Of a stretch of DNA of 64,000 bases, positions 17,912-26,642 are shown in pieces. The stretch is from contig JAGCYM010000011.1 of the NCBI GenBank assembly GCA_017960805.1, forward strand, positions 1-64,000. The letters run 5' to 3'. This DNA is from Ruminococcus sp. Its GTDB lineage: Bacteria; Bacillota; Clostridia; Oscillospirales; Ruminococcaceae. The translations under genes were made by a program, and so were the position numbers. A model generated the notes under the pieces. That model searched no databases. It worked only from the letters and a program-made list of their open reading frames with translations, and was not told the origin of the DNA. Position 1 is the stretch's first letter. Each line of letters opens with the position of its first letter.

Positions 17912-17979
17912 TGTGAGTAATTCACATTTATATAAAACTGATAAGGATACATAATATATTTTAGTCGGTCAAACCGACT
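17912..17979 (+). promoter_or_regulatory. Control region of the spoIVB-like gene
   Basis: Three elements are stacked here. A palindrome TGTGA-GTAAT-TCACA lies at 17912-17926. A possible forespore-type promoter, with CATAATA at 17950-17956 and TTTATA about 17 bases upstream, comes next. A perfect 7-bp hairpin AGTCGGT-CAA-ACCGACT (17963-17979) stands immediately before the RBS. The sigma-factor assignment is inference from resemblance to sigma-G/F -10 sequences. Confidence 0.4.
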
Positions 17980-17993
17980 GAAAGGACTCAAAA

Positions 17994-19190
17994 ATGCTTT
18001 TATTCAATAAAATCAGAAAAATTACAGCAGTTATATTATCTGGTGCTGTTTTAGGCGTATTCACAGCCGCGGGCTCTTATTCTTTCCGTCTGCCGGAAAG
18101 TGTTACCGCCGGAAGCACTGATAATATCCAGTTTGCGCAGTACCCTGAACTGCGTTGCACAGGAAACATCACCAAGCCATGTGGCACACAGAATAAAGCT
18201 ACTCTTTCTCTTTTCGGAACGATACCTGTAAAAAGCGTGAATGTTACCCGCGAAGAACCTCCGACGCTGATCGCTGGAGGAGAACCTTTTGGAATAAAAC
18301 TTCTGATGGAAGGAGTCATGGTTACCGCAACAGGAAAAGTTGACTGTCCGGGAGAAGACATCTGCCCGGCTGAACTAGCCGGAGTCGAGGTAGGTGACAT
18401 CATCAGACTTGCAGACAATGTCCAGTTGTGTTCCAACTCTGATCTTCAGCAGGTAATATCTGACAGCGGCGGACATGATGTAACCCTGTCTCTCACACGC
18501 GGAGACGCGGATATTACAGCTTGTCTTCATCCGGCCTACTCTGAAAGCGCCGGAAGCTGGAAAGGAGGCATGTGGGTACGCGACAGTATTGCCGGAATTG
18601 GTACTCTGACCTATATCAATAAGGATACAGGCGAATTTGCTGGTCTCGGTCACCCTGTATGCGACTCGGATACAGGTGAAATAATTCCTATCCAGAGTGG
18701 AGAAGCTGTTCCTGTTGAGGTAACTGGTGTACAGAAAGGCCTGAAAGGAAAGCCCGGTGAGCTGCATGGCAGATTCACACGATCTCCTTTAATCGGAATT
18801 CTTGACAGGAACTGCGAGAGCGGCATATATGGAAGACTTTCAGAAGATGCTTTTAGCCGGGTTTCCTGCGGTTCAGAAGAATACCCTCTTGGATATAGAC
18901 AGGAAATAACAACGGGTGATGTAGACGTTTACGTGACTGTTAACGGCTCTTCCCCCTGTAAATACTCAGCTGAAATCGAAAAGATTGATCTAAATGATCA
19001 GAATAATGGAAAAAATATGATAATCCATATTACTGATTCTGATCTTCTTAAAGAAACAGGCGGTATCGTACAGGGCATGAGCGGAAGTCCAATAATACAG
19101 AACGGTAAGCTTATCGGGGCTGTCACTCACGTATTCGTATCTGATCCAACACGTGGATATGCGATATTTGCTGAAAATATGATTGGGTAA
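17994..19190 (+). CDS. spoIVB: SpoIVB-type serine peptidase (S55 family) with PDZ domain
   Basis: In Bacillus, SpoIVB is a forespore-secreted protease that triggers SpoIVFB and pro-sigma-K processing. Here an N-terminal membrane/signal segment (residues 10-28) precedes a PDZ region (GVEVGDIIRLADNVQL) and an S55 catalytic domain. That domain holds GLGHPVCDSDTGE (His near the active site) and a nucleophile motif GMSGSPIIQNGKLIGAV. Length (398) is near the usual 420. The gene stands alone, preceded by its own control region. Its presence fits an organism with at least remnants of sporulation; no other sporulation gene lies in the window. Confidence 0.9.
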   Translation: MLLFNKIRKITAVILSGAVLGVFTAAGSYSFRLPESVTAGSTDNIQFAQYPELRCTGNITKPCGTQNKATLSLFGTIPVKSVNVTREEPPTLIAGGEPFGIKLLMEGVMVTATGKVDCPGEDICPAELAGVEVGDIIRLADNVQLCSNSDLQQVISDSGGHDVTLSLTRGDADITACLHPAYSESAGSWKGGMWVRDSIAGIGTLTYINKDTGEFAGLGHPVCDSDTGEIIPIQSGEAVPVEVTGVQKGLKGKPGELHGRFTRSPLIGILDRNCESGIYGRLSEDAFSRVSCGSEEYPLGYRQEITTGDVDVYVTVNGSSPCKYSAEIEKIDLNDQNNGKNMIIHITDSDLLKETGGIVQGMSGSPIIQNGKLIGAVTHVFVSDPTRGYAIFAENMIG

Positions 19191-19197
19191 ACAAATA

Positions 19198-19219
19198 GGG
19201 CGTTACGTCTGTAACGCCC
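19198..19219. terminator. Hairpin between convergent spoIVB and ptsH
   Basis: A 9-bp perfect stem GGGCGTTAC/GTAACGCCC with a 4-base loop lies between two converging genes. T richness follows only weakly on the minus strand (TATTTGTTT), so it probably serves the HPr gene. Confidence 0.6.
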
Positions 19220-19244
19220 ATAATCTTGCAGTGCAAAAATTTTT

Positions 19245-19517
19245 TTATCTATTTTCCTCACTGAATCCACTGTCAACAAGCTCGATAAGAGCATCAACAG
19301 CAGCTCTCTCATCAGCGCCGTCTGCGATAACCTTAACATTTGTACCGCCTACGATACCGAGAGAAAGGATTCCAAGAAGGCTCTTAGCATTTACTCTGCG
19401 CTCTTCCTTCTCAATCCAGATAGATGACTTGAACTCGTTAGCCTTCTGGATGAAAAATGTTGCAGGTCTAGCGTGGAGACCAACCTGATTCTTAACCATT
19501 ACTTCTCTGACAAACAT
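19245..19517 (-). CDS. ptsH: Phosphocarrier protein HPr
   Basis: A 90-residue HPr. His15 lies in GLHARPAT (phosphoryl transfer from Enzyme I to sugar-specific EII), and Ser46 in NAKSLLGILSL is the HPr-kinase site used in Firmicute carbon catabolite control. Because His15 is present it is HPr and not the His-less Crh. It stands alone without ptsI, under its own consensus promoter with AGGAG before the ATG. Confidence 0.93.
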   Translation of the reverse strand: MFVREVMVKNQVGLHARPATFFIQKANEFKSSIWIEKEERRVNAKSLLGILSLGIVGGTNVKVIADGADERAAVDALIELVDSGFSEENR

Positions 19518-19595
19518 AATACAACTCTCCTATTCTCTATAGTCGCCCGCCGTGCTATGCAGGCTTTCAAGCAAATTGTTTCAGTTGCTGATATT

Positions 19596-19624
19596 ATTAT
19601 ACATGCATTTTTTTTCATAGTCAA
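19596..19624 (-). promoter_or_regulatory. Promoter of ptsH
   Basis: Minus-strand TTGACT (19619-19624), 17-base spacer, TATAAT (19596-19601). The leader to the ATG is about 70 bases. Confidence 0.8.
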
Positions 19625-20019
19625 CGCATTTTGAACTCAAAAGCGTTTCTTTTCCTCAAATTCTACATTTAGATTAAATGACCGATGAATTTATATCTCA
19701 CCCTTGTGAATTATCACTACAAATTAGCGTTGATTTTTGTTGTTCAATCTGTATATTATACTCTGAAGATTTTGTTTACAATTGCCAAAAGCACAAAGCA
19801 TTTTCTACTATGCGCCCTGTTTATGTGCATTTACAATAGAGATATATGCAGATTATATAGCCAAGGTAAGAATTAGGTAACATTTTTTCTTTGAAAAAAG
19901 TCGTAAAAGCAATTTTTGCAAAAACTAAATTTAGCTAAATTATTCCACTTAAATTATTGGAGAAGGCGTAGAATAGACTGATAGAAAGCCTATCATTAAT
20001 CCGGTCTGTGCTTAAATCA
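19625..20019. other. Gene-free AT-rich stretch
   Basis: About 400 bases between the ptsH promoter and the trmD terminator. I see no convincing coding region with an RBS. The only structured elements are a perfect 14-bp palindrome AATTTAGCTAAATT (19928-19941) and a short hairpin CTTTTTTC-type repeat near 19885-19900. A small RNA cannot be excluded. Confidence 0.4.
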
Positions 20020-20046
20020 GAAAAGACGACAAGTTATTTGTCGTCT
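20018..20046 (-). terminator. Terminator of the rimM-trmD operon
   Basis: A 9-bp perfect stem AGACGACAA/TTGTCGTCT (20024-20032 with 20038-20046) is followed on the minus strand by TTTTC, 11 bases after the trmD stop. Confidence 0.8.
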
Positions 20047-20056
20047 CCTGAAACAA

Positions 20057-20749
20057 TTATTTGTCTTTGTAACTTTCATACAAATCAGGACGTCTCTCCT
20101 TCGTAAGCTCTAAGCTCTGTTCGTGGCGCCATTTCTCGATATTCGCATGATGTCCTGAAAGCAATACTGCCGGTACACTCTCCCCTTCCCATACCTCCGG
20201 GCGCGTATAATGGGGATATTCGAGCAATCCGCTATATATGCTTTCCTCTTCAAAGCAGACATCGTCCGAAAGTACTCCGGGGCACATTCTTGCCACACAG
20301 TCAGTCAGCACCATCGCCGGAAGCTCGCCTCCTGTCAGTACATAGTCACCGATTGAAAGCTCTTCGTCAACGATCTTGTCGATAACACGCTGATCCACGC
20401 CTTCATAATGCCCGCATATAATAAGGATATTGTCCATTTTTGAGAGCTCGACAGCTCTCTGCTGAGTAAGCACCTTTCCCTTTGGAGACATATATATTGT
20501 ATGCGGTTTTGTGCCCATTTCGTCACAGACTGCCATATAGCAATTATATATCGGCTCGCACTGCATTACCATGCCCATGCCTCCGCCATAAGGAGTATCA
20601 TCAACACGACGATGCTTATCCTGTGTATATTCGCGTATCTGTCGGCAATGAACCTCAATCTTGCCAGCTTTTCGTGCTCTGCCCACTATACTCTCTCCGA
20701 GCACTGCCTCACACATTTCGGGAAACAGTGTTGCTATCTCTATTTTCAT
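20057..20749 (-). CDS. trmD: tRNA (guanine-37-N1)-methyltransferase TrmD
   Basis: Methylates G37 next to the anticodon of Leu, Pro and Arg tRNAs with S-adenosylmethionine, preventing frameshifting. The start at 20749 ([12 protein letters not shown]) is preceded by GGAGG. Conserved SPOUT features are visible: [14 protein letters not shown], the knot sequence [20 protein letters not shown] and [12 protein letters not shown]. Length 230 is normal. It lies ten bases after rimM as in many bacteria, but rpsP and rplS, usual partners, are absent on both sides. Confidence 0.96.
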   Translation of the reverse strand: MKIEIATLFPEMCEAVLGESIVGRARKAGKIEVHCRQIREYTQDKHRRVDDTPYGGGMGMVMQCEPIYNCYMAVCDEMGTKPHTIYMSPKGKVLTQQRAVELSKMDNILIICGHYEGVDQRVIDKIVDEELSIGDYVLTGGELPAMVLTDCVARMCPGVLSDDVCFEEESIYSGLLEYPHYTRPEVWEGESVPAVLLSGHHANIEKWRHEQSLELTKERRPDLYESYKDK

Positions 20750-20759
20750 GTTGCCTCCG

Positions 20760-21263
20760 TCAGTCAAATAGTCCGTCGAGAGGACGGATAGTCATTACAT
20801 TGCCGTCAACGTCAGTTGATACGACTACATCTGCTATAGCAGGTACAAGAAGCTCCTTATCTCCTGATTTCACGACATATACGTCATTAGCTCCTGTCTG
20901 CATAACATCTTCTATAGTGCCATACAGCTCATCAGAATCCGCATCACGCACTTCCATTCCGATGAGATCCTGTATAAAATATGTATCTTCATCAAGCTCA
21001 AGATCGTCACGATGCATATAAAGCACCTTGTTCCTGAGCTTTTCTGCCGCTTCAGGTGTATCAATACCCTCTATCTTGGCTATCACCATATTCTTGAACG
21101 CACGTGAACGTTCAATTACGACTTCTTCCTTGTTCTTTCCGATGAAAAGGCGGTCAAACTCCGCAAGAAGCTCCGGAGTATCTGTATATGGCATTATCTT
21201 GACCTCACCGCGTATTCCGTGTGTTGTTACTATCTTACCCGCTTCAAGGTATTCTTTTTTCAT
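20760..21263 (-). CDS. rimM: 16S rRNA processing protein RimM
   Basis: A ribosome maturation factor binding S19 during 30S assembly. The N-terminal barrel ([16 protein letters not shown]) and the PRC-barrel half ([21 protein letters not shown] and VPAIADVV) are both present in 167 residues. Its RBS lies inside the end of the upstream secreted-protein gene, whose stop is one base from this start. The pair is therefore translationally coupled to an unrelated gene. Confidence 0.95.
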   Translation of the reverse strand: MKKEYLEAGKIVTTHGIRGEVKIMPYTDTPELLAEFDRLFIGKNKEEVVIERSRAFKNMVIAKIEGIDTPEAAEKLRNKVLYMHRDDLELDEDTYFIQDLIGMEVRDADSDELYGTIEDVMQTGANDVYVVKSGDKELLVPAIADVVVSTDVDGNVMTIRPLDGLFD

Positions 21264-21264
21264 C

Positions 21265-22089
21265 TTATTCCTCCGCGATATTTATAGAGTTAAGTATCTG
21301 CTTTCCTACCTCCGGATCCGAACATGCTATAGCTATATCCAGATTATTATCAGGATCCTTCATGCTGTAAAGCTCAATAATTAGCTGACTTCCTCCTTCA
21401 CTGGTTGCTCCTTCATCAACAAATGATTTAGCAGTTCCATTATCAAAATAATAGTATTTCCGATCATCATCATCAAAGTCTTTGAGTGGCCCGGATATAC
21501 CATTAATACTGACCTTTGTAGGCACCAATACAGTCTTTATTAGCATAAGCTTAGACGTAGCAATGACCTCAGATGGTGAGAACTTATTACATTCCTTCGG
21601 ATCAAACGTATTTACAGCATAAATCAAATCAAAAGAATTCTGGGGCTCTTCATATCCCAATTTCTTCATTCCTCTTACTGTCAGCAAATCATGGAATCCA
21701 GGATGTTTGTTTATAAGACTATCTTTGTTGAAGTAAGTTGTCCAACCACTAATAAGTATACTGAGTTCTCGCTTCGATTTATCTTCATTATCAGTCAGAT
21801 ACCAAGAATACTCATAACCTTCGGAGTCTTCAAGCGGTCCCTTTACGCTCAAACCTGCAGGAGCTTTGAAGACAATTCCATTCATCGAGTATTCCTCAAA
21901 TTCTTCTGGAACTTCAACATCAGTATATGGATAGTCTTCGGCAACATTAACTCCATCGATGAAAGTAGGCATTAGATAATGCTCCATCAGTTTCCATCTG
22001 ACAAAAGTCTGAGAAAGATACCATCCTACACTTCCTAATACTGCTACAACAGCAAGTGCAATAAGAGCTTTTTTAGTTCCTTTTTTCAT
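21265..22089 (-). CDS. Membrane-anchored extracytoplasmic protein, paralogue 2
   Basis: The start at 22089 (MKKGTKKALIAL) follows AAAGGGG. One N-terminal helix (about residues 7-27) anchors an external domain of about 245 residues. It is clearly related to the next gene upstream: both have PYTDVEVP near residue 50, a GI-F-AP-GL segment, SLLIxxM/ILISG strands, FDxKxCNKFS and a C-terminal FxNGTAKSF/TMKSF motif. I do not recognise the family. It directly abuts rimM. It might be a surface protein of unknown role carried in a translation operon. Confidence 0.7.
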   Translation of the reverse strand: MKKGTKKALIALAVVAVLGSVGWYLSQTFVRWKLMEHYLMPTFIDGVNVAEDYPYTDVEVPEEFEEYSMNGIVFKAPAGLSVKGPLEDSEGYEYSWYLTDNEDKSKRELSILISGWTTYFNKDSLINKHPGFHDLLTVRGMKKLGYEEPQNSFDLIYAVNTFDPKECNKFSPSEVIATSKLMLIKTVLVPTKVSINGISGPLKDFDDDDRKYYYFDNGTAKSFVDEGATSEGGSQLIIELYSMKDPDNNLDIAIACSDPEVGKQILNSINIAEE

Positions 22090-22211
22090 AATATAACCCC
22101 TTTCGTTAGACAATAAAGCACTGTAGTATTATAGTATAATTATTATTTCATTGTATTCTGTCTGGACTCTGCGTCTGATATTCAATGTTACAAAAGAATT
22201 CTTGTATTATG

Positions 22212-23015
22212 TCAGTCTTCTGCTATAGCTACTGTCTTTGCTATCTGTCTTGCGACCTGTGGGTCATCACTGATTATAAACATACTCTGCATAAGATCAA
22301 GATCATTCTTATCAAATATGTTTATCTGTATTTCATATGAGCCGTTCTGCCCCATTCCATCCATTACAAATGATTTCATTGTATCTGTATCATAATAATA
22401 GAAACCTGCCTCGATTTCTTTATCTTCAGATTCACTGTCGCTGAGGTTGTAGGCGATCAATGACGGTGTCATTATTTCCTTGAGAAGCGCAAGATTATAT
22501 GCGGCATCCACTTCAGAAACAGAAAACTTGTTGCACTTCTTGAGATCGAATGTGTTTGTAAGATAGACAAGGTCATGATAGTTCTCCGGTTTTTCATAAC
22601 CGAGCTTTTTCAAGCCTTTTAACATGCGTTTGTCGAAGTATCCCCGAGCCGTGAGGTCAGCTGAATCAACCGGTGATTCAGTTTCCTTATCCATGACACA
22701 AATAAGTAATGAACGCTTGTCCGGATCATCATCATCTACGATAATTCCGGATTTTACTCCTTCAGTTTCATCAGGATAAAGCCAGTAAAGTCCATCAGGT
22801 GCTTCAAAGTCTATTCCCTTTATTGAGCATGCCCTGTATTCATCAGGCACTTCTACATCCGTATATGGATATGGTTCCATAATATCATTAACTGTTGGGA
22901 ACGCACCTTCTATTGTATTGTATTTTACCACCGTCTGTGACAAATACAGTGCTGCTCCGCCTAAAACAGCAACTGTAGCCAATACACCAACAGCTATCTT
23001 TACACCTTTTTTCAT
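22212..23015 (-). CDS. Membrane-anchored extracytoplasmic protein, paralogue 1
   Basis: A 267-residue protein with an N-terminal helix (residues 7-25) and the same external domain as the downstream paralogue (PYTDVEVPDEY, FEAPDGLYWL, NTFDLKKCNKFSVSEV). The two arose by tandem duplication. The gene starts shortly after a hairpin that follows purB, so it may be read partly from the purB promoter. Function is unknown. Confidence 0.7.
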   Translation of the reverse strand: MKKGVKIAVGVLATVAVLGGAALYLSQTVVKYNTIEGAFPTVNDIMEPYPYTDVEVPDEYRACSIKGIDFEAPDGLYWLYPDETEGVKSGIIVDDDDPDKRSLLICVMDKETESPVDSADLTARGYFDKRMLKGLKKLGYEKPENYHDLVYLTNTFDLKKCNKFSVSEVDAAYNLALLKEIMTPSLIAYNLSDSESEDKEIEAGFYYYDTDTMKSFVMDGMGQNGSYEIQINIFDKNDLDLMQSMFIISDDPQVARQIAKTVAIAED

Positions 23016-23029
23016 ACTTCACCTTTTCT

Positions 23030-23056
23030 AAAGGGCGCTTCATCAGAGCGCCCTTT
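23030..23056 (-). terminator. Hairpin after purB
   Basis: A 9-bp GC-rich perfect stem AAAGGGCGC/GCGCCCTTT with a 9-base loop, 13 bases beyond the purB stop. The following minus-strand sequence has only a short T run, so readthrough into the paralogue genes is possible. Confidence 0.6.
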
Positions 23057-23068
23057 AATAGTATTATT

Positions 23069-24508
23069 TCAGTTCTTCATTTCGAAGTTTTCGCCAAGGA
23101 TATCCTTGTTTGCTTCGAGAATAGGATTAATGCACTCTGCAAGGAATTCATCGACCTGCTGCGGGCTTCTGCCGACATAGTTCTCAGGCTTCAGAACTGC
23201 CTCGAGTTCTTCCTTTGTAACCATGAACATAGGATCTGCCTCAATAAGTTCACAGAGATTGTTATCAAGTCCGCGAACCTTTACATTTGCACCTGCCTCC
23301 ATTGAGTAATCCATGATACGATCGTGAAGTTCCTGACGGTTTCCGCCCTTCTTTACAGCGTCCATCATGATATTTTCACTTGCCATGAAAGGAAGCTCAG
23401 CCATCACGCGGCGACGGATCATCTCAGGATATACTACAAGACCATCAGTAACATTCATCATGATGTTGAGTATAGCGTCAACTCCGAGGAATGCCTCAGC
23501 AACGCTGATACGCTTATTAGCGGAGTCATCAAGTGTTCTCTCGAACCACTGTGTTCCTGCTGTGAATGCGGGATTAAGGCTATCTATCATTACATAACGG
23601 GCAAGAGAAGTGATTCTCTCGCAGCGCATAGGATTACGCTTATATGCCATAGCAGAAGAACCAATCTGCTTCTTCTCACGTGGCTCCTCCATCTCCTTGA
23701 AGGACTGGAGTATACGCATATCATTTGAGAACTTGCTCGCGGACTGAGCAATATCGCTGAGCACTTCAAGCACCTTTGAATCCATCTTGCGAGAATATGT
23801 CTGTCCGGATACAGGCACAACTGCGTCAAAGCCCATTTCCTCGGCAATCATCTTCTCAAGCTGCTTGATCTTATCTGTATCGCCCTCAAAAAGCTCCATG
23901 AATGATGCCTGTGTACCTGTTGTACCCTTGCTTCCGAGAAGTTTAAGTGTTGAGAGACGATAATCGAGGTCCTCGAAATCCATAAGGAGCTCATTGAGCC
24001 AGAGTGTAGCTCTTTTGCCGACAGTTGTAAGCTGTGCCGGCTGAAGATGTGTATATGCGAGACAAGGCATATTCTTATATTCATCAGCAAACTTAGCGAG
24101 GTTATTCATAACATTGAGAAGCTTACGGCGTACTACCTTCAGAGCTTCGCGCATAATGATCACATCTGTATTGTCTCCGACGTAGCATGATGTTGCACCA
24201 AGGTGGATGATACCAGCCGCATCAGGACAAGCCTGTCCATAAGTGAATACGTGAGCCATAACATCATGACGTGTGATGCGCTCTCTCGCTTCAGCTGCCT
24301 CATAGTCTATATCATTAACGTGCTCTTCAAGCTGCTTTACCTGTTCCTCTGTAACAGGAAGGCCAAGCTTCATTTCAGCTCTTGCGAGTGCTACCCAAAG
24401 CTTACGCCATGTTGTGAACTTCATATCTGCAGAAAAGATATACTGCATTTCCTCGCTTGCATATCGTGTGCAGAATGGACTTTCATAGCTGTTTCTGTTT
24501 TCGCTCAT
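23069..24508 (-). CDS. purB: Adenylosuccinate lyase
   Basis: Cleaves SAICAR to AICAR and adenylosuccinate to AMP, two steps of purine synthesis. The fumarase/aspartase-superfamily signature GSSAMAYKRNP is present, as are HLGATSCYVGDN and YTHLQPAQLTTVGKR, which carry catalytic His residues. At 479 residues it belongs to the longer, eukaryote-like PurB group and not the roughly 430-residue Bacillus type. It is separate from the rest of the purine cluster and has its own promoter. Confidence 0.96.
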   Translation of the reverse strand: MSENRNSYESPFCTRYASEEMQYIFSADMKFTTWRKLWVALARAEMKLGLPVTEEQVKQLEEHVNDIDYEAAEARERITRHDVMAHVFTYGQACPDAAGIIHLGATSCYVGDNTDVIIMREALKVVRRKLLNVMNNLAKFADEYKNMPCLAYTHLQPAQLTTVGKRATLWLNELLMDFEDLDYRLSTLKLLGSKGTTGTQASFMELFEGDTDKIKQLEKMIAEEMGFDAVVPVSGQTYSRKMDSKVLEVLSDIAQSASKFSNDMRILQSFKEMEEPREKKQIGSSAMAYKRNPMRCERITSLARYVMIDSLNPAFTAGTQWFERTLDDSANKRISVAEAFLGVDAILNIMMNVTDGLVVYPEMIRRRVMAELPFMASENIMMDAVKKGGNRQELHDRIMDYSMEAGANVKVRGLDNNLCELIEADPMFMVTKEELEAVLKPENYVGRSPQQVDEFLAECINPILEANKDILGENFEMKN

Positions 24509-24588
24509 AATGACAAACTCCTTTTAAGCGTGCAGGCACGTGTTTTTTTCGAAATATCGGGTGTTTTCAAACAACACCAACATATTTC

Positions 24589-24617
24589 ATTATAGCATCT
24601 CAATCTGTTTATGTCAA
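24589..24617 (-). promoter_or_regulatory. Promoter of purB
   Basis: Minus-strand TTGACA (24612-24617), 17-base spacer, TATAAT (24589-24594). The leader of about 75 bases contains a GGTGTT...AACACC hairpin (near 24559-24577). I see no match to a purine riboswitch. Confidence 0.8.
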
Positions 24618-24790
24618 CTATTGGAATTTTGCTGATCAGTCATAATACGCTGCAGAATCTGAAGCGTCTCGCTCCGCCTCTTAAAACTACTTGCCGTCCG
24701 CCAATATTCAGCAACGTAAAATTTACATTTTGTACTATAATTTTTATATTTTAGTCAATGTATATCATTTTGTAAATTTTCTGTTATAAA

Positions 24791-24832
24791 TACTGTCAAC
24801 TATTGACAGTATAGTAAAACATGAAGTATAAT
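24791..24832 (+). promoter_or_regulatory. Promoter with operator over -35 (orphan solute-binding gene)
   Basis: TTGACA (24803-24808), 18-base spacer, TATAAT (24827-24832). The -35 box forms the right arm of a perfect inverted repeat TACTGTCAA-CTA-TTGACAGTA (24791-24811). A protein bound there would block polymerase, so repression is the likely mode (inference). Confidence 0.7.
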
Positions 24833-24906
24833 GTATGTATAAAACACATTTGTTTCTTGTTTCTCAATGCAAACTACAATACATTACGAAAAAAGGGGGA
24901 AAGAAT

Positions 24907-26586
24907 ATGACTAAAAAGCAATTGCTCTCAGCAATATCTGCAGCATTGGTTTTGTGCTCGGCAGTCGGATGCTCTTCTTCAAAGAATGAATCCAAGGAGT
25001 CAAAAGAATCAAGCGGAGCCGTTCAGCAGGATATAAAGGAATTTACAGGATTTTTCTGTTCACAGAATTCCAACGTCCTAGACGAAGACAATGAGATACG
25101 CAATATTATTGCTGAAAAAACAGGATGTATCCTATATGAGACATGGATGGAAGATCAGTCTGATGTTGACAGCCTGTTCGGTGATATGATAATGTCTGGA
25201 AAATACCCGGATTTTATCGTGCCTGACGGTCCGAACTGTCAGCGACTAATCAAGGAAAATGCTTTTATCCCTCTTGATAACTATTGGGACAAATACCCAA
25301 ATCTTAAAGCGCTATATACGGACGCGCAATGGGACACCTTACGTGCTGATGACGGACATGTTTACTTTATTCCTCTGTTTTCTGCTGTTAACCAGAAAGA
25401 GACGAACAATGTTCATAGTGGTGAAGCGTTCTGGATGCAGGTAAAGGTACTTGAATGGGCTAATTACCCCAAACTGAAAACACTGGACGATTATTTCAAT
25501 CTTATCGAGGATTATATTGAAGCAAACCCTGTTGACGAAAACGGAGAACCATACATAGGCTATGAGATACAGGTATCTGAAGTTCGTATGTTTGCATTGG
25601 ATAATCCACCTATGTTCCTTGACGGCCATCCCAATGACGGTTGCTGTTTCGTTGATCCCGACACACTCGAAGCCAAGGACTATAATCTTCTTCCAACAGC
25701 CAAAAGGTGGTTCGAGAAGCTGAACGCAGAATACCAGAAAGGTATTGTGGATCCGGAGTGCTTTGTAATGAGTCACACAGATTATTATGATAAACTTGCA
25801 ACAGGAAGAGTACTTGGAATGGTAGATCAGCACTGGAATTTCGGAAGCACAGAGCGAAAACTCCCAAGCGAGTGTACATATATCCCGTTCGGCATCACTA
25901 TCGATGAGGGTATAGAAGAAAAATACCGTGATAACGCGGCGTTCAACGCTTCAACCGGAGTCGGAGTAAGCACAAGCTGTTCTGACCCAGAAGGTGCTGT
26001 CGAGTTTATGAGCAAGCTGATTGAGCCAGAGATACTCAATCTTCGATTCTGGGGAGTTGAAGGAGTCGACTACTATGTTGATGAAAACGGATACTTCAAT
26101 CAGACTGATGAGCAATACAAGAACTGGAACGATACTGCATATTCCCTTAAGCACAGGTGCTCATATTCATATATGCCACAGTACGGCGGCATGGCTCCTG
26201 ACGGAATAAACGCATACACAGCTGAAAATCAGCCTCAGATATTCCACGATCATCTTGAGCCTGCAATCCAGAAATGCTTTGATGCTTATGGCAAGAAGAC
26301 ATATACAGAATTCCTCAATACTCCACAAAAGAATCCTGACTGGTATCCTATGTGGTCATTTGAAAGCTCTGTAACAGATGAAACTGAATTCGGTAATGTT
26401 TCAAAGGCACTCAGCAACATAAAGCGGAAATACATGCCATTGCTGGTAATGAGCACTGATTTCGAACAGACATGGAATGAGTATACTACCGAATACAACG
26501 ATGCAGATCCTCAGATCTACTTTAACGCACTCACGGACGAAGTCCACAGAAGATGCGGCATAATCGGAGGTTCATCAGGATCATAG
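24907..26586 (+). CDS. Orphan extracellular solute-binding lipoprotein (LplA/LipO-like)
   Basis: The start at 24907 has a strong AAGGGGG and gives a lipoprotein signal ending in SAVGC. The mature protein, about 535 residues, shows the family-1 solute-binding pattern of the LplA type (GDMIMSGKYPDFIVPDG, IPLDNYWDKYPNLKALY, AVEFMSKLIEPEI). These proteins deliver oligosaccharides, often uronate or mannan-type, to LplBC-like permeases. No permease lies nearby and terminators isolate it, so it must work with a transporter encoded elsewhere or act as a sensor. Length is normal for the family. Confidence 0.87.
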   Translation: MTKKQLLSAISAALVLCSAVGCSSSKNESKESKESSGAVQQDIKEFTGFFCSQNSNVLDEDNEIRNIIAEKTGCILYETWMEDQSDVDSLFGDMIMSGKYPDFIVPDGPNCQRLIKENAFIPLDNYWDKYPNLKALYTDAQWDTLRADDGHVYFIPLFSAVNQKETNNVHSGEAFWMQVKVLEWANYPKLKTLDDYFNLIEDYIEANPVDENGEPYIGYEIQVSEVRMFALDNPPMFLDGHPNDGCCFVDPDTLEAKDYNLLPTAKRWFEKLNAEYQKGIVDPECFVMSHTDYYDKLATGRVLGMVDQHWNFGSTERKLPSECTYIPFGITIDEGIEEKYRDNAAFNASTGVGVSTSCSDPEGAVEFMSKLIEPEILNLRFWGVEGVDYYVDENGYFNQTDEQYKNWNDTAYSLKHRCSYSYMPQYGGMAPDGINAYTAENQPQIFHDHLEPAIQKCFDAYGKKTYTEFLNTPQKNPDWYPMWSFESSVTDETEFGNVSKALSNIKRKYMPLLVMSTDFEQTWNEYTTEYNDADPQIYFNALTDEVHRRCGIIGGSSGS

Positions 26587-26596
26587 ATAATAAAAT

Positions 26597-26627
26597 CGCG
26601 GCTCAGTAAATGAGCCGCGAACTTTTT
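26597..26627. terminator. Bidirectional terminator between the solute-binding gene and nfnB
   Basis: A 9-bp perfect stem CGCGGCTCA/TGAGCCGCG with a 5-base loop. A T tract follows on the plus strand (CTTTTTA) and TTTTATTA follows on the minus strand, suiting both converging genes. Confidence 0.85.
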
Positions 26628-26642
26628 ACTTGTTTTCAGTGA

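Noticed and set aside
24508..24594. Possible purine riboswitch in the purB leader
   Set aside because: The leader has only a simple GGTGTT/AACACC hairpin and lacks the conserved three-way junction sequence of purine riboswitches.
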